DNA of 64,000 nucleotides. Origin: Larimichthys crocea (taxonomy: Eukaryota; Chordata; Actinopteri; Sciaenidae). The position numbers were made by a program, and so were the translations under genes. The first letter of the stretch is position 1; every line of letters begins with the position of its first letter. Under the pieces are notes generated by a model. That model was not told the DNA's origin. It saw nothing but the letters and a program-made list of their open reading frames with translations, and ran no database searches. Below are positions 53,101 to 64,000 of the stretch, piece after piece. The stretch spans positions 11,746,908 to 11,810,907 of the forward strand of contig NC_040021.1 of assembly GCF_000972845.2 (NCBI RefSeq), read 5' to 3'.

Positions 53101-55474
53101 AAGTCTTCTTCAGCTGTATCATGAGCAGAACATTTTGACTTATTTGTTCTTGTAGAAAGGTCTGACTCTACTGACTTGCAGGATTTATCTGACAGGCAGC
53201 TTTGCGATCTCTCATTGATTTCCTGTTCAGTATCTTCTTTATCATTGCGTTTGGAAAGAACTTGAGAATCTTTTGACTTTGTAGATACTGCAGAAGCATT
53301 TGACTTTGTGGATCTTGCTGATATTACACTCAGGGCTTTTTCTGCAATTTCTGCATCATCGTTGTTTCCCTCAGGCTCACCTGTTGAGGCTTTTGACTTA
53401 GTAGATATTGCAGATTTTTCTGACATGGCACTTGATGCTCTTGCTTCTGCTTCATCTTGCACTTCCTCAGCATTTTGATGGACTTCAATTTCAAAGGTTT
53501 TAGATCTTGCTGATTTTCCTGACATGGTACTCGATGCTCTCTCTTGATTATCTTCCTCGACATTTTGTTCATCTTGAAGCTTAGATGTTTTTGAATGTGA
53601 AGATATTGCAGAGGTATTTGATTTGGATGACATGGCACTCTGCACTCTCTCTTGATCTTTTTCAGCCTCTTCAGCTTCCCCTTCTTCTTTAAAATCTTCA
53701 TCAGTATTTTTTGACACAGGAGAATGCACACAGCCCTCAGATTTGTCCTCTGAATGTTCTTTGGGTGGAGTTTCAGAAGTTCTTGACTTTTTAGATTTCA
53801 CAGAAACATTTGACTTCAGTGACATTGCACTTTGTGCTCTCTGTTCAGTTTCATTCTCATTTTCTTCATCTGGGTTTTGAATGCTTTCCTCTGCAGCTAC
53901 TTCAGATGTCCCCAATTTGGATTCTGCAGAGGCATTTGATGTAGCTGACATGGCACTGGGTGTCCTTTGCTCAGTTTCCTCTTCAGCTTGTTCCTTATCT
54001 GCACCAGTAGAGACGGATCCCTTTGATTCAGTAGAGGCTTTGGATTTTGATGACATAGAACTTGATTCTCGTACTTCATCAACATCCTCCTCTGATTTAT
54101 GTTGTTCAGCTGCCATTTCGGACTGCATTGATTTTTCAGATCTAGAGGATTTAGCAGACATGCTACTCAGTGGTCTGTCTTGTGTTTCCTTGTTGTCATG
54201 TGTTGGTATTTCTTCAGCTGTAACATCGAAGACATCAGATTTGGATATCGTTGAGGCATTTGAATGAACTAACATGGCACTTTTGGATCTTTTCTCTTTT
54301 ACAGATTTTGTATTCTGTATTTCTTCAGACTTATTTGATCTGCCAGAGGCATTTGATTTAACAGACATGGCACTTGATTGATACCCTTGCATATCACCTT
54401 CTTCTTCAGCTTGGGCCTCAGGATCATTGGACACTCTGCAATTACAAATTGTTTTTTTAGATTTTTTGGTTCTTGACTTGCTTGAGCTTCCTATAGCATT
54501 GGATGCTCTATCTGTAGGGTTTGTGAATGCATGTTGCACAGGTGATCCTGTTTGCAACATTGCACTTGAAGCATTCGGTGGGACATCCTCCTCGTCATCA
54601 TTTAGAGCCTTCTCGTGGTCTGTTAATACCCCAGAGGAAGCACTAGGAGCAGATCCTGATTGCTCCTCTTGCTCTGATGTTTGAGCAGTTTCGACATTAA
54701 CTTGATCATTTAGGGGACTGTCAACACCCACTTCACAATTGTCCACTGTGGAAGCTTTGACCTTGCACTTTGGTGAGCAAGTCTCACTCCTGATGATGCA
54801 GTACTCTACAGTTTCAGCTGCCTCAACAGTCCGCTTCACACAAGTTTCTCTCTCCACTACTTGTTCTGTATGTTCTTCACTTGATCTAGACACAGTTTGC
54901 CTTTCAACCACTGTCTTTCTAGAGACCTTTTTATGTGAGGATCCACTTGAGCTGGAAGTTTGAACACACTGACTTGCTCCATGTGTCCCTGGGATGTTTT
55001 TCCAGTTGTCATATTCCTGGCAGTGACTGCAGAAGTGAGGACAGTGAGGCTCCTCTGTATGTCTGTGATGGTGCCTAGTGATGTAAGCCTCATCCTGCTC
55101 ACCGGCAGAGATGTTTTCAGTTTCTGAATAGCTTCTATCATTAACTTGTGCAAAATGGGGGTTATTGTGTTCTTGGAGGTAGTCACTGGTCTTGCCTGTT
55201 TTCTTTCTTACTTTTGTAGACCAATGTAAAGTTTCGTCATTTTGTAGCCGGAAGCGCACTTTCATTTCCATGGACAAACTGCCATCTTTATTAACACAAA
55301 CTCGTTTCTCTATATCATCATTTCTCATTCCATCGCCGGTGTGTGAGCAGGAATCCACAATATCTGGAGAGTCCATTCCATCTGGTAATGACTTGTCAGA
55401 TGACACCGACTGCCTGGCCGATCTAGTGTCAGTTTCCAGTTTTGAACTGATGACATTTGTCTTTGTTGGTAGTC
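44145..55474 (-). CDS. rp1l1: rp1l1 giant terminal coding exon (11.3 kb)
   Basis: Begins after acceptor TGTCAAG with GLPTKTNVISSKLETDT and stays open for 3776 codons to TAA at 44147-44145. An open frame this long is decisive evidence of coding. In order: the post-DCX motif, a Cys-rich patch CPHFCSHC (about residues 360-370), Ser/Lys repeats, the conserved core, the acidic repeat domain, and a C-terminus ending TVKNITS. The low-complexity content creates long antisense open frames that are not genes. Confidence 0.96.
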
Positions 55475-58400
55475 CTTGACATTAAGAAATACAGAAGAGA
55501 AAAACAAAAATAGATGACATTAATCTCTCTCGCTCTCTCATATTCACAATACAGTTATAGTGCATATTGCCTTTTCCAAACAAACAGTGCTTAGTGTGTG
55601 ATTAATAATCAATCCAAACAAACAGTGCTTAGCGTGTGATTAATAATCAATTGTGATTGTGATTAATAATCAAACATATAAACAATTTTTTGTACCCTCA
55701 TGTCCTTCATTGCGGCCACTGGAGCGTGACCTCATGCTAATCTTTGGAAGTTTGTCATCAGATGTTTTCCGAAAATTCTCCACAATGGAGGGGTGAGAAG
55801 GCTCACGTCCAATACAGACAAGGACACTGGGGCACTGAATAAGACTCTGAACGCTGTCAATCTGAAACAGAAGATACAAAGTAATTAGTTAGTAAGTGTA
55901 ACTCTGCCCACTAAATAAGGTTTATAGGCAGACGGACACAAGCATGTTTGATTTAAAAATGTTTGGATTAAATGCCATGGACAGTGCCATCATCAGGTAG
56001 AGGCTACACCACTTATCTAGTGCAACCTTAACACCTACTACCTGTAATGTTCCTAATTGTTCTTTTGTCACACTCCCCAGTCAGCCTGTGAGAATGGTGC
56101 AATTTACCACAGATGTATTATTTTAATAAATTTGGCCTTAAAGAGGCCAGCTGCATTTATTAAGACAACATATTTACTGTTCCTCTTGTTTCCTTGTATG
56201 GTAAACATTTGTAACCCTACAGCTAAATACATATTTATGAAACTGTGGTCATGGTGGGGGTTAATTACAGCAGTGTTGGTGCTACATTCTACCCACTGTG
56301 CCTTTAATGTAGCTCTTATTTGACGAAGAATTAATCTTTTGCGGCCACTTTCCATATTATTATTCCATTTATTTATTGCTTGTATAGCATCAAGTATCCA
56401 GTTTTATGTTTTAATAAGTGTCCAGTAACCGAGTTTTAAGACATTAATATTAGTTTGTGGTCATAGGACTATAGCAAATAGAAAATATTTGTAGAGAAAC
56501 ATTTAGGAAACAAGTGTCATGAGAATACTTTAATTGGGTCTCGGCATTGTGCCCTCTTTTGTGCAACTGGATGCTCTAAATCCTTGCAAAAGAAGGCCAT
56601 GAGTCAAGCAGCAAGTCAAGACAAGATAAATATCCTAATCCAGGATGATCTCAGGGAAACTTCACCAGATCACGTTGCATTCTCACAATAGTGAGCTGTC
56701 ATTGTAACTTATAAGAACCATGGTTATTGCTCAGCAGTATTTCAAGCTTGCTGAGTGTGTGGAAGTAGTAGACTAAATGATATATATGAGAAAATATTGT
56801 GGTCTGAGCGTTGTAATCCATTAAACCAGTATCATTACTTTGATTTATTTTGCTTTAGGACACCTCATACTGTTAAAATGTGTCATGCAATATTAACACT
56901 AAGTCTCTCTCTATGTTTGCTATTAAGGTGCTTAAGAAAAGTAAATGGCTAACATCATGCAGGATAATTATCATCATCATTAAAGTCTTCTCTCTCACAG
57001 GTGATTAGCCTGAGTGGCTGAATGCTAATCTAGGAGATGGGTGTGTGCTGACCTGTTTTCCCTAGTGTCTCCATACAAAGACTTAATAAAAGCAGCTACT
57101 GTAGAGGCTACCTTTGCTTCCATACTGAAAAACACATATTGATTTTAGGATTATGCTTTTTTTGTGTGCTAATTATTACTTAAAGACACTGGGTTCTTTA
57201 AAATGAACTGTCGTAGAGGTTAAAACACAGAATACTATATTATGTCAATGTATGTATGTAACTTGTATTGGATCTTTTTATTCTTTATATGGTGAAAGCA
57301 AATAACTTGAATATCTTGCAATTTCTATTTATTTCATTTTAATAAATATCCTTTTACATTTCCATGACACATCATATTGAATACTGCTGCTTCTGTTAAC
57401 TTCTGACAGCTATGAAAAATATTGAGAGTTTGTTGATTTAATTTTGCTTACAAGCAGTCAGTTTTGATGAAAGTGCAGTTTTGAATTTTAAAATCCGCTC
57501 TTGGTAAAGGCAGATGAATGGCTTCATCTGTGGTCACACAAAGCCCAGGTGAAGATAATTAATTGCCACTGTGGAAGACACATTTCTGAGACACCTCTGG
57601 TATCAAAGTAGAGGGAGTGGAGTTTCAACGTTGACCTGTTTTTCCTATCTCAAAAATAGCTCTGATTTGACCAAGATAAATGGAGTTCGGAGAGATACCC
57701 ACAATCTAAATGTACTGTATGTGTGAGGGAATATCCCTGTTTCATTCCCTCATGCACACACTCTAAACATTTATCCCACTAGACTTAGATTTTGTGCAAA
57801 CTAAATGAAACTGATAGTGTATGAGTGTATTTGTTGTGTAAATGTTCAAAAATTACACATATGTGGTTACAGTTGTGTTTCCTCCTTCATGAAATTATCA
57901 TATTGGTAAAAGAAAACAACCTGTCAAACACAGATATTTAAATATATTTAAAAAAGAGAAAGTATTGAGTGTTTCTGTACATTTTATTTTAGAGCATGAG
58001 GTTCACTTTCCTGTTTCAGAAATAGCTTGGCACAGTATGGAATATAACTTATATGACAACAGATTTTAAAGCATAAATCATCCTATTGTGTAAATAAAGA
58101 GGGTGCACCTTTTTTTAGAGGGTTTTAACTATCCAATGTCCTTATTTATTTTCATGATGAAAGATGTACTATATTTTCTCCAATATAGAGCCAATATGTA
58201 CTGTAAATGTTATGAAAATCCACCTAGAACTTAATGATATACTAATAATCATAATCCAATTATGTCGACTATTAAGAATAACTAGTAACACTGTGATCCT
58301 AAAGTTGAATCTGCCACAGTCATAAAATAACTTTTTGAAACTGTGTGTTTGCAAAGGGCTGATATTGGTATATAGTAGGGAATCAGTCCTGTCACTAGAG

Positions 58401-59184
58401 GCCTCTCTTTCACTCTGGTTTTCAATCTTTGGCATATAACAGCAAAGTGCAACAAGCCTTTACACCAATATACATCTTAGAGTACCCTTTAAAGCCAAAT
58501 TAATGTAGACAGAACAACACAGAACACAGAAACTTCTCTTAAAAAAAGTTTCCTGCACACATAATAGAAAAAAATATCATATAACCCCTGTGCTCCAAAA
58601 CTGTCTGCAGGTTATGTATATAGGTTATGAGAACATAAAGAAAAGAAGAACATGAAAACTAAACATATCTTACTTCTGGCTTCAGGTATTTATGACCTTA
58701 CCTTGCGGCCTTCCAGAGTGTACAACTTCCTGATGTGATACTGCATGAGCTCCGAAACTTCTTCTAAGAAAAGCCCAAAATTGCGTAGACTCCTGCGGTG
58801 CAAAATGATGGTCTTCCTGAGTGAGGGGTCGCTGTTCTTTACCAGCACCACCCTCTGATTGTACCTGTGATGAATGTGGCGGTTGTGGCCTGAATGTGCC
58901 ATAGGGTGCTCCTCTGGCCTGGCCGGTCTCCTGAGAACATACTCGTTTGGATGATGGTAGTGATATGGTGCATGAGAGGGATACAAAGATGCAGCCTGAG
59001 TCTCTAATTCTTCCAGGGCCTGGGCATGGCTATACTCAGAGCAAATGTAGCATTCCTCTGGAGATTCCTGATGAGCCACCATGCCATGTTGAGAGATCCT
59101 GGGGAGCTGACTGGTGTGATGCTTGTGGGAGCCTTCACCACCTACAGCATTGAAACACTGGAAGTTATGTTTGTGGGAGGGCAT
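44145..59184 (-). CDS. rp1l1: Retinitis pigmentosa 1-like 1 protein (doublecortin family), full CDS in 3 exons
   Basis: Photoreceptor-specific microtubule-associated protein of the outer-segment axoneme, partner of RP1. Coding exons 59184-58702, 55861-55696 and 55474-44145 splice in frame (483+166+11330 nt, 3992 aa), the same layout as mammalian RP1L1 with one giant last exon. A doublecortin domain spans about 111-197. Residues about 272-300 (DGSLSMEMKVRFRL) match the post-DCX RP1 family motif. Residues 578-1625 are about 27 Ser/Lys repeats. Residues 1800-2300 are a conserved core: EVVNEWLRTIP, LPEISPVYGRKLS, SSSGVDVNSGS, DPVWVLTLLSKIEKQF, CCPCETC and MDFNLKSILV all have human RP1L1 counterparts as I recall it. 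Residues 2310-3980 are acidic with internal repeats. The start at 59184 follows an in-frame TGA 36 nt upstream. The human-type first DCX domain is not seen. Confidence 0.94.
44890..46480 (-). repeat. rp1l1: rp1l1 acidic tandem repeat, five copies of about 104 residues
   Basis: The 10-mer GGTGGCCTCC recurs on the plus strand at 44961, 45273, 45591, 45903 and 46200, with spacings of 312, 318, 312 and 297 bp, all multiples of three. Each unit encodes DEEIAATSGDEMEEEAGETT, then DTTEHESDKE, ASEDVEETAASSEED, GMEATTNDDET and TATADRLSKEPSEADATEDE. Copies are nearly identical in DNA, implying recent expansion or gene conversion. Human RP1L1 also has a variable acidic coding repeat, but with a different, 16-residue unit. 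Confidence 0.93.
46480..49200 (-). repeat. rp1l1: rp1l1 older degenerate acidic repeats
   Basis: Glu/Asp/Ala/Thr-rich coding sequence with recurring motifs such as EEIAVTSEDE, SKEPAEEAETEDE and AAEETDVAATTENESE at irregular spacing of roughly 40-75 residues. It resembles an earlier, decayed generation of the array at 44890-46480. Confidence 0.8.
51250..54390 (-). repeat. rp1l1: rp1l1 Ser/Lys-rich coding repeats, about 27 degenerate copies
   Basis: Each unit is roughly 30-45 residues. An acidic spacer (EE, DE, EN runs) is followed by ERAxSAMSxKSxxS and one to three KSKxS motifs. Examples are RAQSAMSAKSAKSHASSKSI and RTPSSTSIKSTKSRKSNASA. Copies are diverged at DNA level, so the array is old. 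The spaced Ser/Thr next to Lys/Arg and acidic residues offers many possible phosphorylation sites. Confidence 0.9.
55576..55674. repeat. 38-bp tandem duplication plus partial third copy in rp1l1 intron
   Basis: Unit 1 at 55576-55613 and unit 2 at 55614-55651 differ at one base (TTAGTGTGTG versus TTAGCGTGTG). A partial third copy, GTGATTAATAATCAA, follows to about 55674. It lies in the short intron between coding exons 2 and 3 and contains repeated ATTAATAATC blocks. Confidence 0.88.
55696..55861 (-). CDS. rp1l1: rp1l1 second coding exon (end of DCX domain)
   Basis: Encodes IDSVQSLIQCPSVLVCIGRE then PSHPSIVENFRK, the C-terminal half of the DCX domain, plus a basic linker. The acceptor is GTTTCAG; the donor GTACAA is slightly unusual. 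Phase 0 to phase 1. Confidence 0.93.
55862..58701. other. rp1l1 intron between coding exons 1 and 2, no feature seen
   Basis: 2.8 kb AT-rich intron. I found no gene, element or RNA in it. Confidence 0.55.
58702..59184 (-). CDS. rp1l1: rp1l1 first coding exon (His/Tyr-rich N-terminus and start of DCX domain)
   Basis: 161 codons from MPSHKHNFQCFNAVGG to LYTLEGRK. The first 110 residues are rich in His, Tyr and Pro (for example YPSHAPYHYHHPNEY) and do not resemble a doublecortin fold. Residues 111-161 (RVVLVKNSDPSLRKTIILHR onward) match the second DCX domain of human RP1L1. ATG context is AAA-ATG. The donor GTAAGG is at 58701-58696. Confidence 0.9.
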
Positions 59185-60986
59185 TTTGGACGATAGTCTC
59201 TTTGCTCTGGTCAAAGGATGGTCTCAGATGAGCGGCAGAAGAGGACAGGTCAGCACAGGCAAACAGTTAAAGGGGGTTGTCATGTTTCTCCAGTGCTGCA
59301 CCACACATCTGCATGGCTCCCACTCATGCCAGGCTGAAAGAGACAGAACAACGTGACAGGAATCAATGTTTTCTATACATGCAACACAGCTAACCTGCAT
59401 GCAGACGCGTGAACTTGCACTTTAGTTGTTCTTGGCAACCCAGCATGGCTCCTTGGCATCTCTCCAAAGTACTTATGTCTAAATTAGTACCTTAACATGT
59501 TTGATGAGATTTGAGATAAGACATGTCTGGAAAAGAGACACCTTTAAGGCTGTTGGCATAATTGGCATAATGCTGTTCTACAGCTATCCAGAAGTACTTC
59601 GTCAGACACAATTAGATTTGCTGTTTTAGTCTTGAAGACTAAATGATCTAAGAATCTTTTTTTAGTTTAAGATGAAGTACTTCTAGATATCCTAAAAGCT
59701 GCGAACAACCTTGTGGATGATTATTTTGTTGACATTAGTTAGCGAGACGAACATGCTCACATACATTTCACGTACACCTCGTTATTAAATTGGTTGACAC
59801 AAATCAGATATATTCAGACTAAGAGTAAATTCATTCACAGTTTAGCAGCTGTTGAAATCACTCTTCATCGCCACTCCTGGCTATTTTTCAAAGCATGACT
59901 TATATGCTGTATGTACAGACTGCTAAGAAGATCAAACAGTAAATGCAGATAAAGATAATGAGGATACACACACAACACCCTCCAGGTGACTTTAAATAAC
60001 GAGCTTAAATCTCTGCTAGCAGTGAAAGTGGACATCACCTCAGTGATTGTCACTTAAGAAAAGACAATCGTTGCCAGCTTTTCCTGCCAACAAGAATGAT
60101 AGGATTACCTATAAAAAGCAGCAGTAAGTAAGCGCAATGCATTCTTACTGTTACAATACTTGGAGGTAAAGATAATTCATTGTTTCCTGATGGAAAGGGA
60201 CACAAGCCCACGATGAAATGCAAATAAAAATAAGTCAAATTCTGTGACTCAAAAATAGGCCAAGCTTGACTGACACATATAAAGAACAGGTTTGGCTGAT
60301 GTCCTTGTTCTTGTATTAGCAATGTTATAGATGTGCGAGTAAAGCAGCAAGTGTTTCGTCTAGCTGAACATTTTGGCAGAGAAAATAAAGTCAGTGATTG
60401 CAGTAAGTACTCTCCTGTGTGATGTTGACAACCTCTGTCTTTGAGTCTTTGTGGCTGATTCTAAATATACCTATACCTAGCGTACAAAGACATTTTTATT
60501 GTCTTAGAATATAAAGTGAAGGCTATTCTGTCCTCTGTAATCCAGAAATATGAAGTAGAATTGTATTATAGTGAATTCAGAGTTCTGAATACTTTCTTCT
60601 GTCAGTGATCACTCAGTATAACATAGTCATATCATCTTCAGCCTTACAGTTAGATAGCCCTGTATAGCCACAATGGACATTATTCGCCATATGTTTCATG
60701 ACCTCAGGAACAGGAAGGCATATCATCATATCTAAAATTTACAAACAATGACATGCATTTAGAGATGCTTTTTTTTTGTTGTTGTTGTTGTAGGAAATCA
60801 ACATTACAGGTGCCACAGGAGGGTTTGTGCTAATAATAAAAAGGTACAGGGAAGGTATATATTTATAAGAAAACTCACTCTATTCCAGTTATGGCAGAGA
60901 ATTATTTTGCAAACTACTGCCAAGCAAATGATTGCCCTGTTTCTATTCAGTGGATTACAGATGTAAAAACTATTTTCTTTACTCAC

Positions 60987-61069
60987 CATGACCAGGAAAC
61001 ATATGTGGCCTTGGATCCCTAGAATAATGCCATTTATCCCTAAGGTGTCACAGTTGCCAACTGAGGCTC
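60987..61069 (-). other. Candidate 5' UTR exon upstream of rp1l1
   Basis: 83-nt segment flanked by a strong acceptor (eight T then AG) and a strong GTGAGT donor. One frame is open throughout (ASVGNCDTLGINGIILGIQG and on), but the protein is not recognised. Its place 1.8 kb upstream of the rp1l1 start suggests a non-coding leader exon. Predicted only from splice signals. Confidence 0.35.
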
Positions 61070-61372
61070 CTAAAAAAAAGTTAAACCAAGGAAAATAAAA
61101 ATCACATCCTGCATACTGTACATGCCAGCCTGAGTTCAAACAGTTTACCCTGGATTATTGTATCTGTTTCTTGTGCAGGTCACAACAATGACTACACGAT
61201 GCAATTTCAATTCTTACATAGTTTGATCTTTGATCTTTGATCAGATTGCATTGTCACTCGTTCAACTATTAGCATGTATTTCAGTTGCTATGCAAATAAC
61301 ATTTCATATACAAGAGTTGAAGCAGCCCAGCCATAATGTGCAGTGTGTAGAAGATGAAGTATGTATACTCAC

Positions 61373-61480
61373 ATGGTCCATCATAGAAGAACGAAGCTGA
61401 AAATAAATAGTTCCAAAGACGCCGCATGTGAGACGTAAACTCCCAAAGAAAACACTGGAGCTCTTGCAAGCAGGGACACG
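61373..61480 (-). other. Candidate first exon or leader exon of rp1l1
   Basis: A GTGAGT donor at 61372-61367 follows the sequence ATGATGGACCAT. The upstream limit is unknown; an internal TTTTCAG acceptor (about 61401) would make a 24-28 nt exon, otherwise it runs to a transcription start further right. Mammalian RP1L1 has a non-coding first exon, which fits, but support is weak. Confidence 0.25.
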
Positions 61481-61499
61481 AGAAAGCAGTTCAAAAGCC

Positions 61500-64000
61500 T
61501 CCCTCCAGAAGCAGGCCTACCTGCTAATCAGTTACATGGGAAGCTAAGGATAGAATGAAAAGCCTTGCTAATCACTCTGAGATTGGACTGAAATCTGCTG
61601 AGGCTTTGGACACATGACCTGGACTTCACCATTGCATAAAGGGAGTTAAACACGCTTTTAGAAAGCACTTGAGGGCTCAGTGACAATCTCTGACTCGGCA
61701 TAATGTCCCTTCCTTTATCTGCCATTTGTCCCTTCAGTCATCTTTATAGCTGCAGTTTTTTTGCTATGATAAGCTTCTTCTTATAAGATATCCAAAATAT
61801 TAAAAATTCTTATGATGTGAATGGATTCTTGTAACAATAATTTAGTATATTAATATAGCAAAAAAAAAAGGTTGCATGTCAATAATGAGAAAATATTTCT
61901 TCTTGAGATGAAACCTATGCCATTAAATTTACATCTAACAAATCAATCACCAAAAATCTTTTTTTTTTCCCAGAGTGACTGAACATCCCCAAATCTCACC
62001 TGCATTTGTTTCATGTTATGTTTGCTCCTGAAGAGATATAACCATAATTTTTGTCACGGTGACAGTGCTGACAAATAGCAGCATGGTTCAAGTCACGAAA
62101 AAGCAAATGAAACACATCACTGTCAGAACACATGTTGTGATCTGAGTGCTGGCTTTGTCACTCGTTGTCAAAATGTCACTTCATGACAGATTTCTCTCCA
62201 CAGAGAGCTACAAACTAGAAATCCTTTCTTCATCATCAGACGCACTGAATCTGATAATAAACTGTACCTGTAGCTTAAATCTACTATTTGACATGATGTT
62301 ATCTACAGTGAGAATAAAAACATATAGTACACTTTAAATTAAATCTAATTAAATTCATTCTTTTTTGTTTGTTTGTTTTTATAACCTGTGCTACTTTGTA
62401 CATGTACTGTTTTAGTATTTTTCTGTTTTATCTCTCATGTAAAATGTCTAAGTGCTCTATAAGAAACCCAAGTAGATTTTTAGCACTTTCAAATAGCTCT
62501 TTAAATAAATTTACTTTTATGTTTATTTTTGGATTATTGATTTTTCTTCTAACCCTTCTGCAATCAAAGCAGATACAAATTTAAATACAGTATAGGAAAC
62601 ATCCATCAGAAGAGTTCTTTCAAGGGTCACATTAAGATAAATGGGCAAAGATGGTGGCATTTAAATTACCAATTTATTTTCCAAGGCACTGTGATACCAA
62701 TAACAGAGGCTAATTAGCCTTCGTCATCGCAGCTGCCTGGTTGGCAAAGTCTCAGACAGATGTTGTAACGGAGCATGTGAAACACTCACAAGGGCAAAAA
62801 TGTTTAATCATATATTTCACCTGCACTTGTTATAAGGTGAAAAGTTAAGTGTGTGGAGTTATTTTAGAGACCGTACTTTCCTCGTCTAAATATCACCTGG
62901 GGTCAGCTCGTTCTTTCTGAGGACAAAGGAACTGCCACAAAATACGTGAGTTGTTTCTTATCAGAGTCTCACAGACGGCATGTCGATCCCTCCCTGTGAT
63001 GCTGGGAGTTTCAAGAAGTGCTTTATCACAGGAGCACCCACTCCCACAAAGCCTAAAGACACAAACACACACTGTGGGGCAAGCCCTCCTGTTGCCATCT
63101 GTCTTCAGTCTTAACAAGCTTGATGGGTCGTGGAGGGGTGGAGTTGACGTGCGGTGGGCAGATTTATTGTATCCTTACTCATGGGAGAAAATAGTAAAGA
63201 CCCCCCCTGCTGAGTCACAACTGAGTGAGTGACTCAAAAGAACCAATGAGGACATGTTTTTTGTACTTCTTGACTGTGCTTTCTTGTGTTAGGAAGACAC
63301 CTCCCCTCACTCCCCTTGAAAAAAAAGGTTACGATCAGTTTAAGCCATAAGGAAGAGGTGATTTATCTTTTAATTCAATATCTGAATTAAATATTTTTTA
63401 AGGAATTCAAGCTCTTGGAGTTTAAAGTGCCATAATTGGCTAGAACCTGAATTAATCATGATTAACAGGCATTTCAGTCTCCTGTCAGCAATGTAGCCTC
63501 CACCATGTGGAGGGTTAGGCGGAGCTCACCATCCCTCAAGCTCACATGTGAGCACTGATGCTCAGGCTTAGCACTCCCCCCTCCTGGCTGCAGTTAAAAT
63601 ATCAGGGCTAATTAATGTGCAACCTGCTGTGCAGCAGGTCTCCTGCTATGTTAATCACAGTGCTACGACAAATTTACACACAGGAAGCTGAAGCTTTGAT
63701 AAATGGGCCCCAGTAGACTTGGAGGCTTAAAGCTGAATAGTGAATACAATGAAGACATGATAAATATTATTATTAACACTGATGGTCACAAATATTAACA
63801 TTGTTATATAATTGCTTTAGGTTTGGCTAAAAGTACAACTTAAAAAAGTAATAAAGTAATTATAGGGAACCACTCATGATGAGATATTAAATAATCATTA
63901 AAATTCTGATGTACAGCACCACAACAATACAAACAACTTTGATTGTTACAGCAAAATATGAGAAATAAATACAAACAATGTAAGGTTCTAGGATTATAAA
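61500..64000. other. Upstream flank of rp1l1, no gene seen
   Basis: 2.5 kb to the window edge. It should include the rp1l1 promoter. Short ORFs (up to 93 aa at 62951-63232) have no recognisable domain. I could not pick out a convincing photoreceptor promoter element by eye. Confidence 0.5.

Noticed and set aside
51874..54267. Plus-strand Ser/Asp/Phe-rich open frames opposite the Ser/Lys repeats
   Set aside because: Same effect: the repeated rp1l1 codons keep the opposite strand open. There is no independent evidence of a gene.
59185..59214. Extending rp1l1 upstream to a TTG at 59214
   Set aside because: TTG is not a normal vertebrate start, and a TGA lies in frame just above it. The first ATG is at 59184. 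A splice acceptor within this stretch remains possible.
62893..63232. Overlapping 74-aa and 93-aa ORFs near the right edge
   Set aside because: The two strands are open by chance; no domain or splice context supports either.

Overview
This 64 kb window looks like nuclear DNA from a ray-finned (teleost) fish. It holds three vertebrate multi-exon genes with GT-AG introns. There are abundant (CA)n, (GA)n and (TA)n microsatellites and a fish-type short inverted-repeat transposon, and almost all coding sequence lies in short exons separated by AT-rich non-coding DNA. There are no bacterial-type operons, rRNA genes, CRISPR arrays or recognisable viral genes. I saw no tRNA, but the window was only read by eye.

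All three genes lie on the minus strand. (1) About 0.17-20 kb: fndc4, or a closely related fndc4/5 paralogue, encodes a type I membrane protein with one fibronectin III domain. Six coding exons splice in frame to 220 aa. (2) About 29.3-35.9 kb: blk, a Src-family tyrosine kinase. Twelve coding exons splice in frame to 487 aa with SH3, SH2 and kinase domains and a C-terminal regulatory tyrosine. (3) About 44.1-61 kb: rp1l1, a photoreceptor doublecortin-family protein. Three coding exons give 3992 aa, and the last one is a single 11.3 kb exon that carries two large repeat expansions.

The intergenic stretches (about 20.4-29.3, 35.9-43.2 and 61.5-64 kb) contain microsatellites, one degraded transposon copy, a near-perfect 31-bp-arm palindrome and no convincing gene. 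The genes are functionally unrelated: a secreted or shed cytokine-like ectodomain, a lymphoid kinase and a photoreceptor axoneme protein. Their grouping reflects ancestral vertebrate synteny (BLK and RP1L1 share human 8p23.1), not a pathway.

The main points of interest are in rp1l1. It appears to have only one doublecortin domain, the equivalent of human DCX2. It also carries about 27 Ser/Lys-rich repeats and a five-copy array of about 104-residue acidic repeats. Secondary points are a Cys-acylated Blk N-terminus, an HRDV catalytic loop, and an FNDC protein with an FNDC4-like body and an FNDC5-like tail. I did not find a wholly new biological system.
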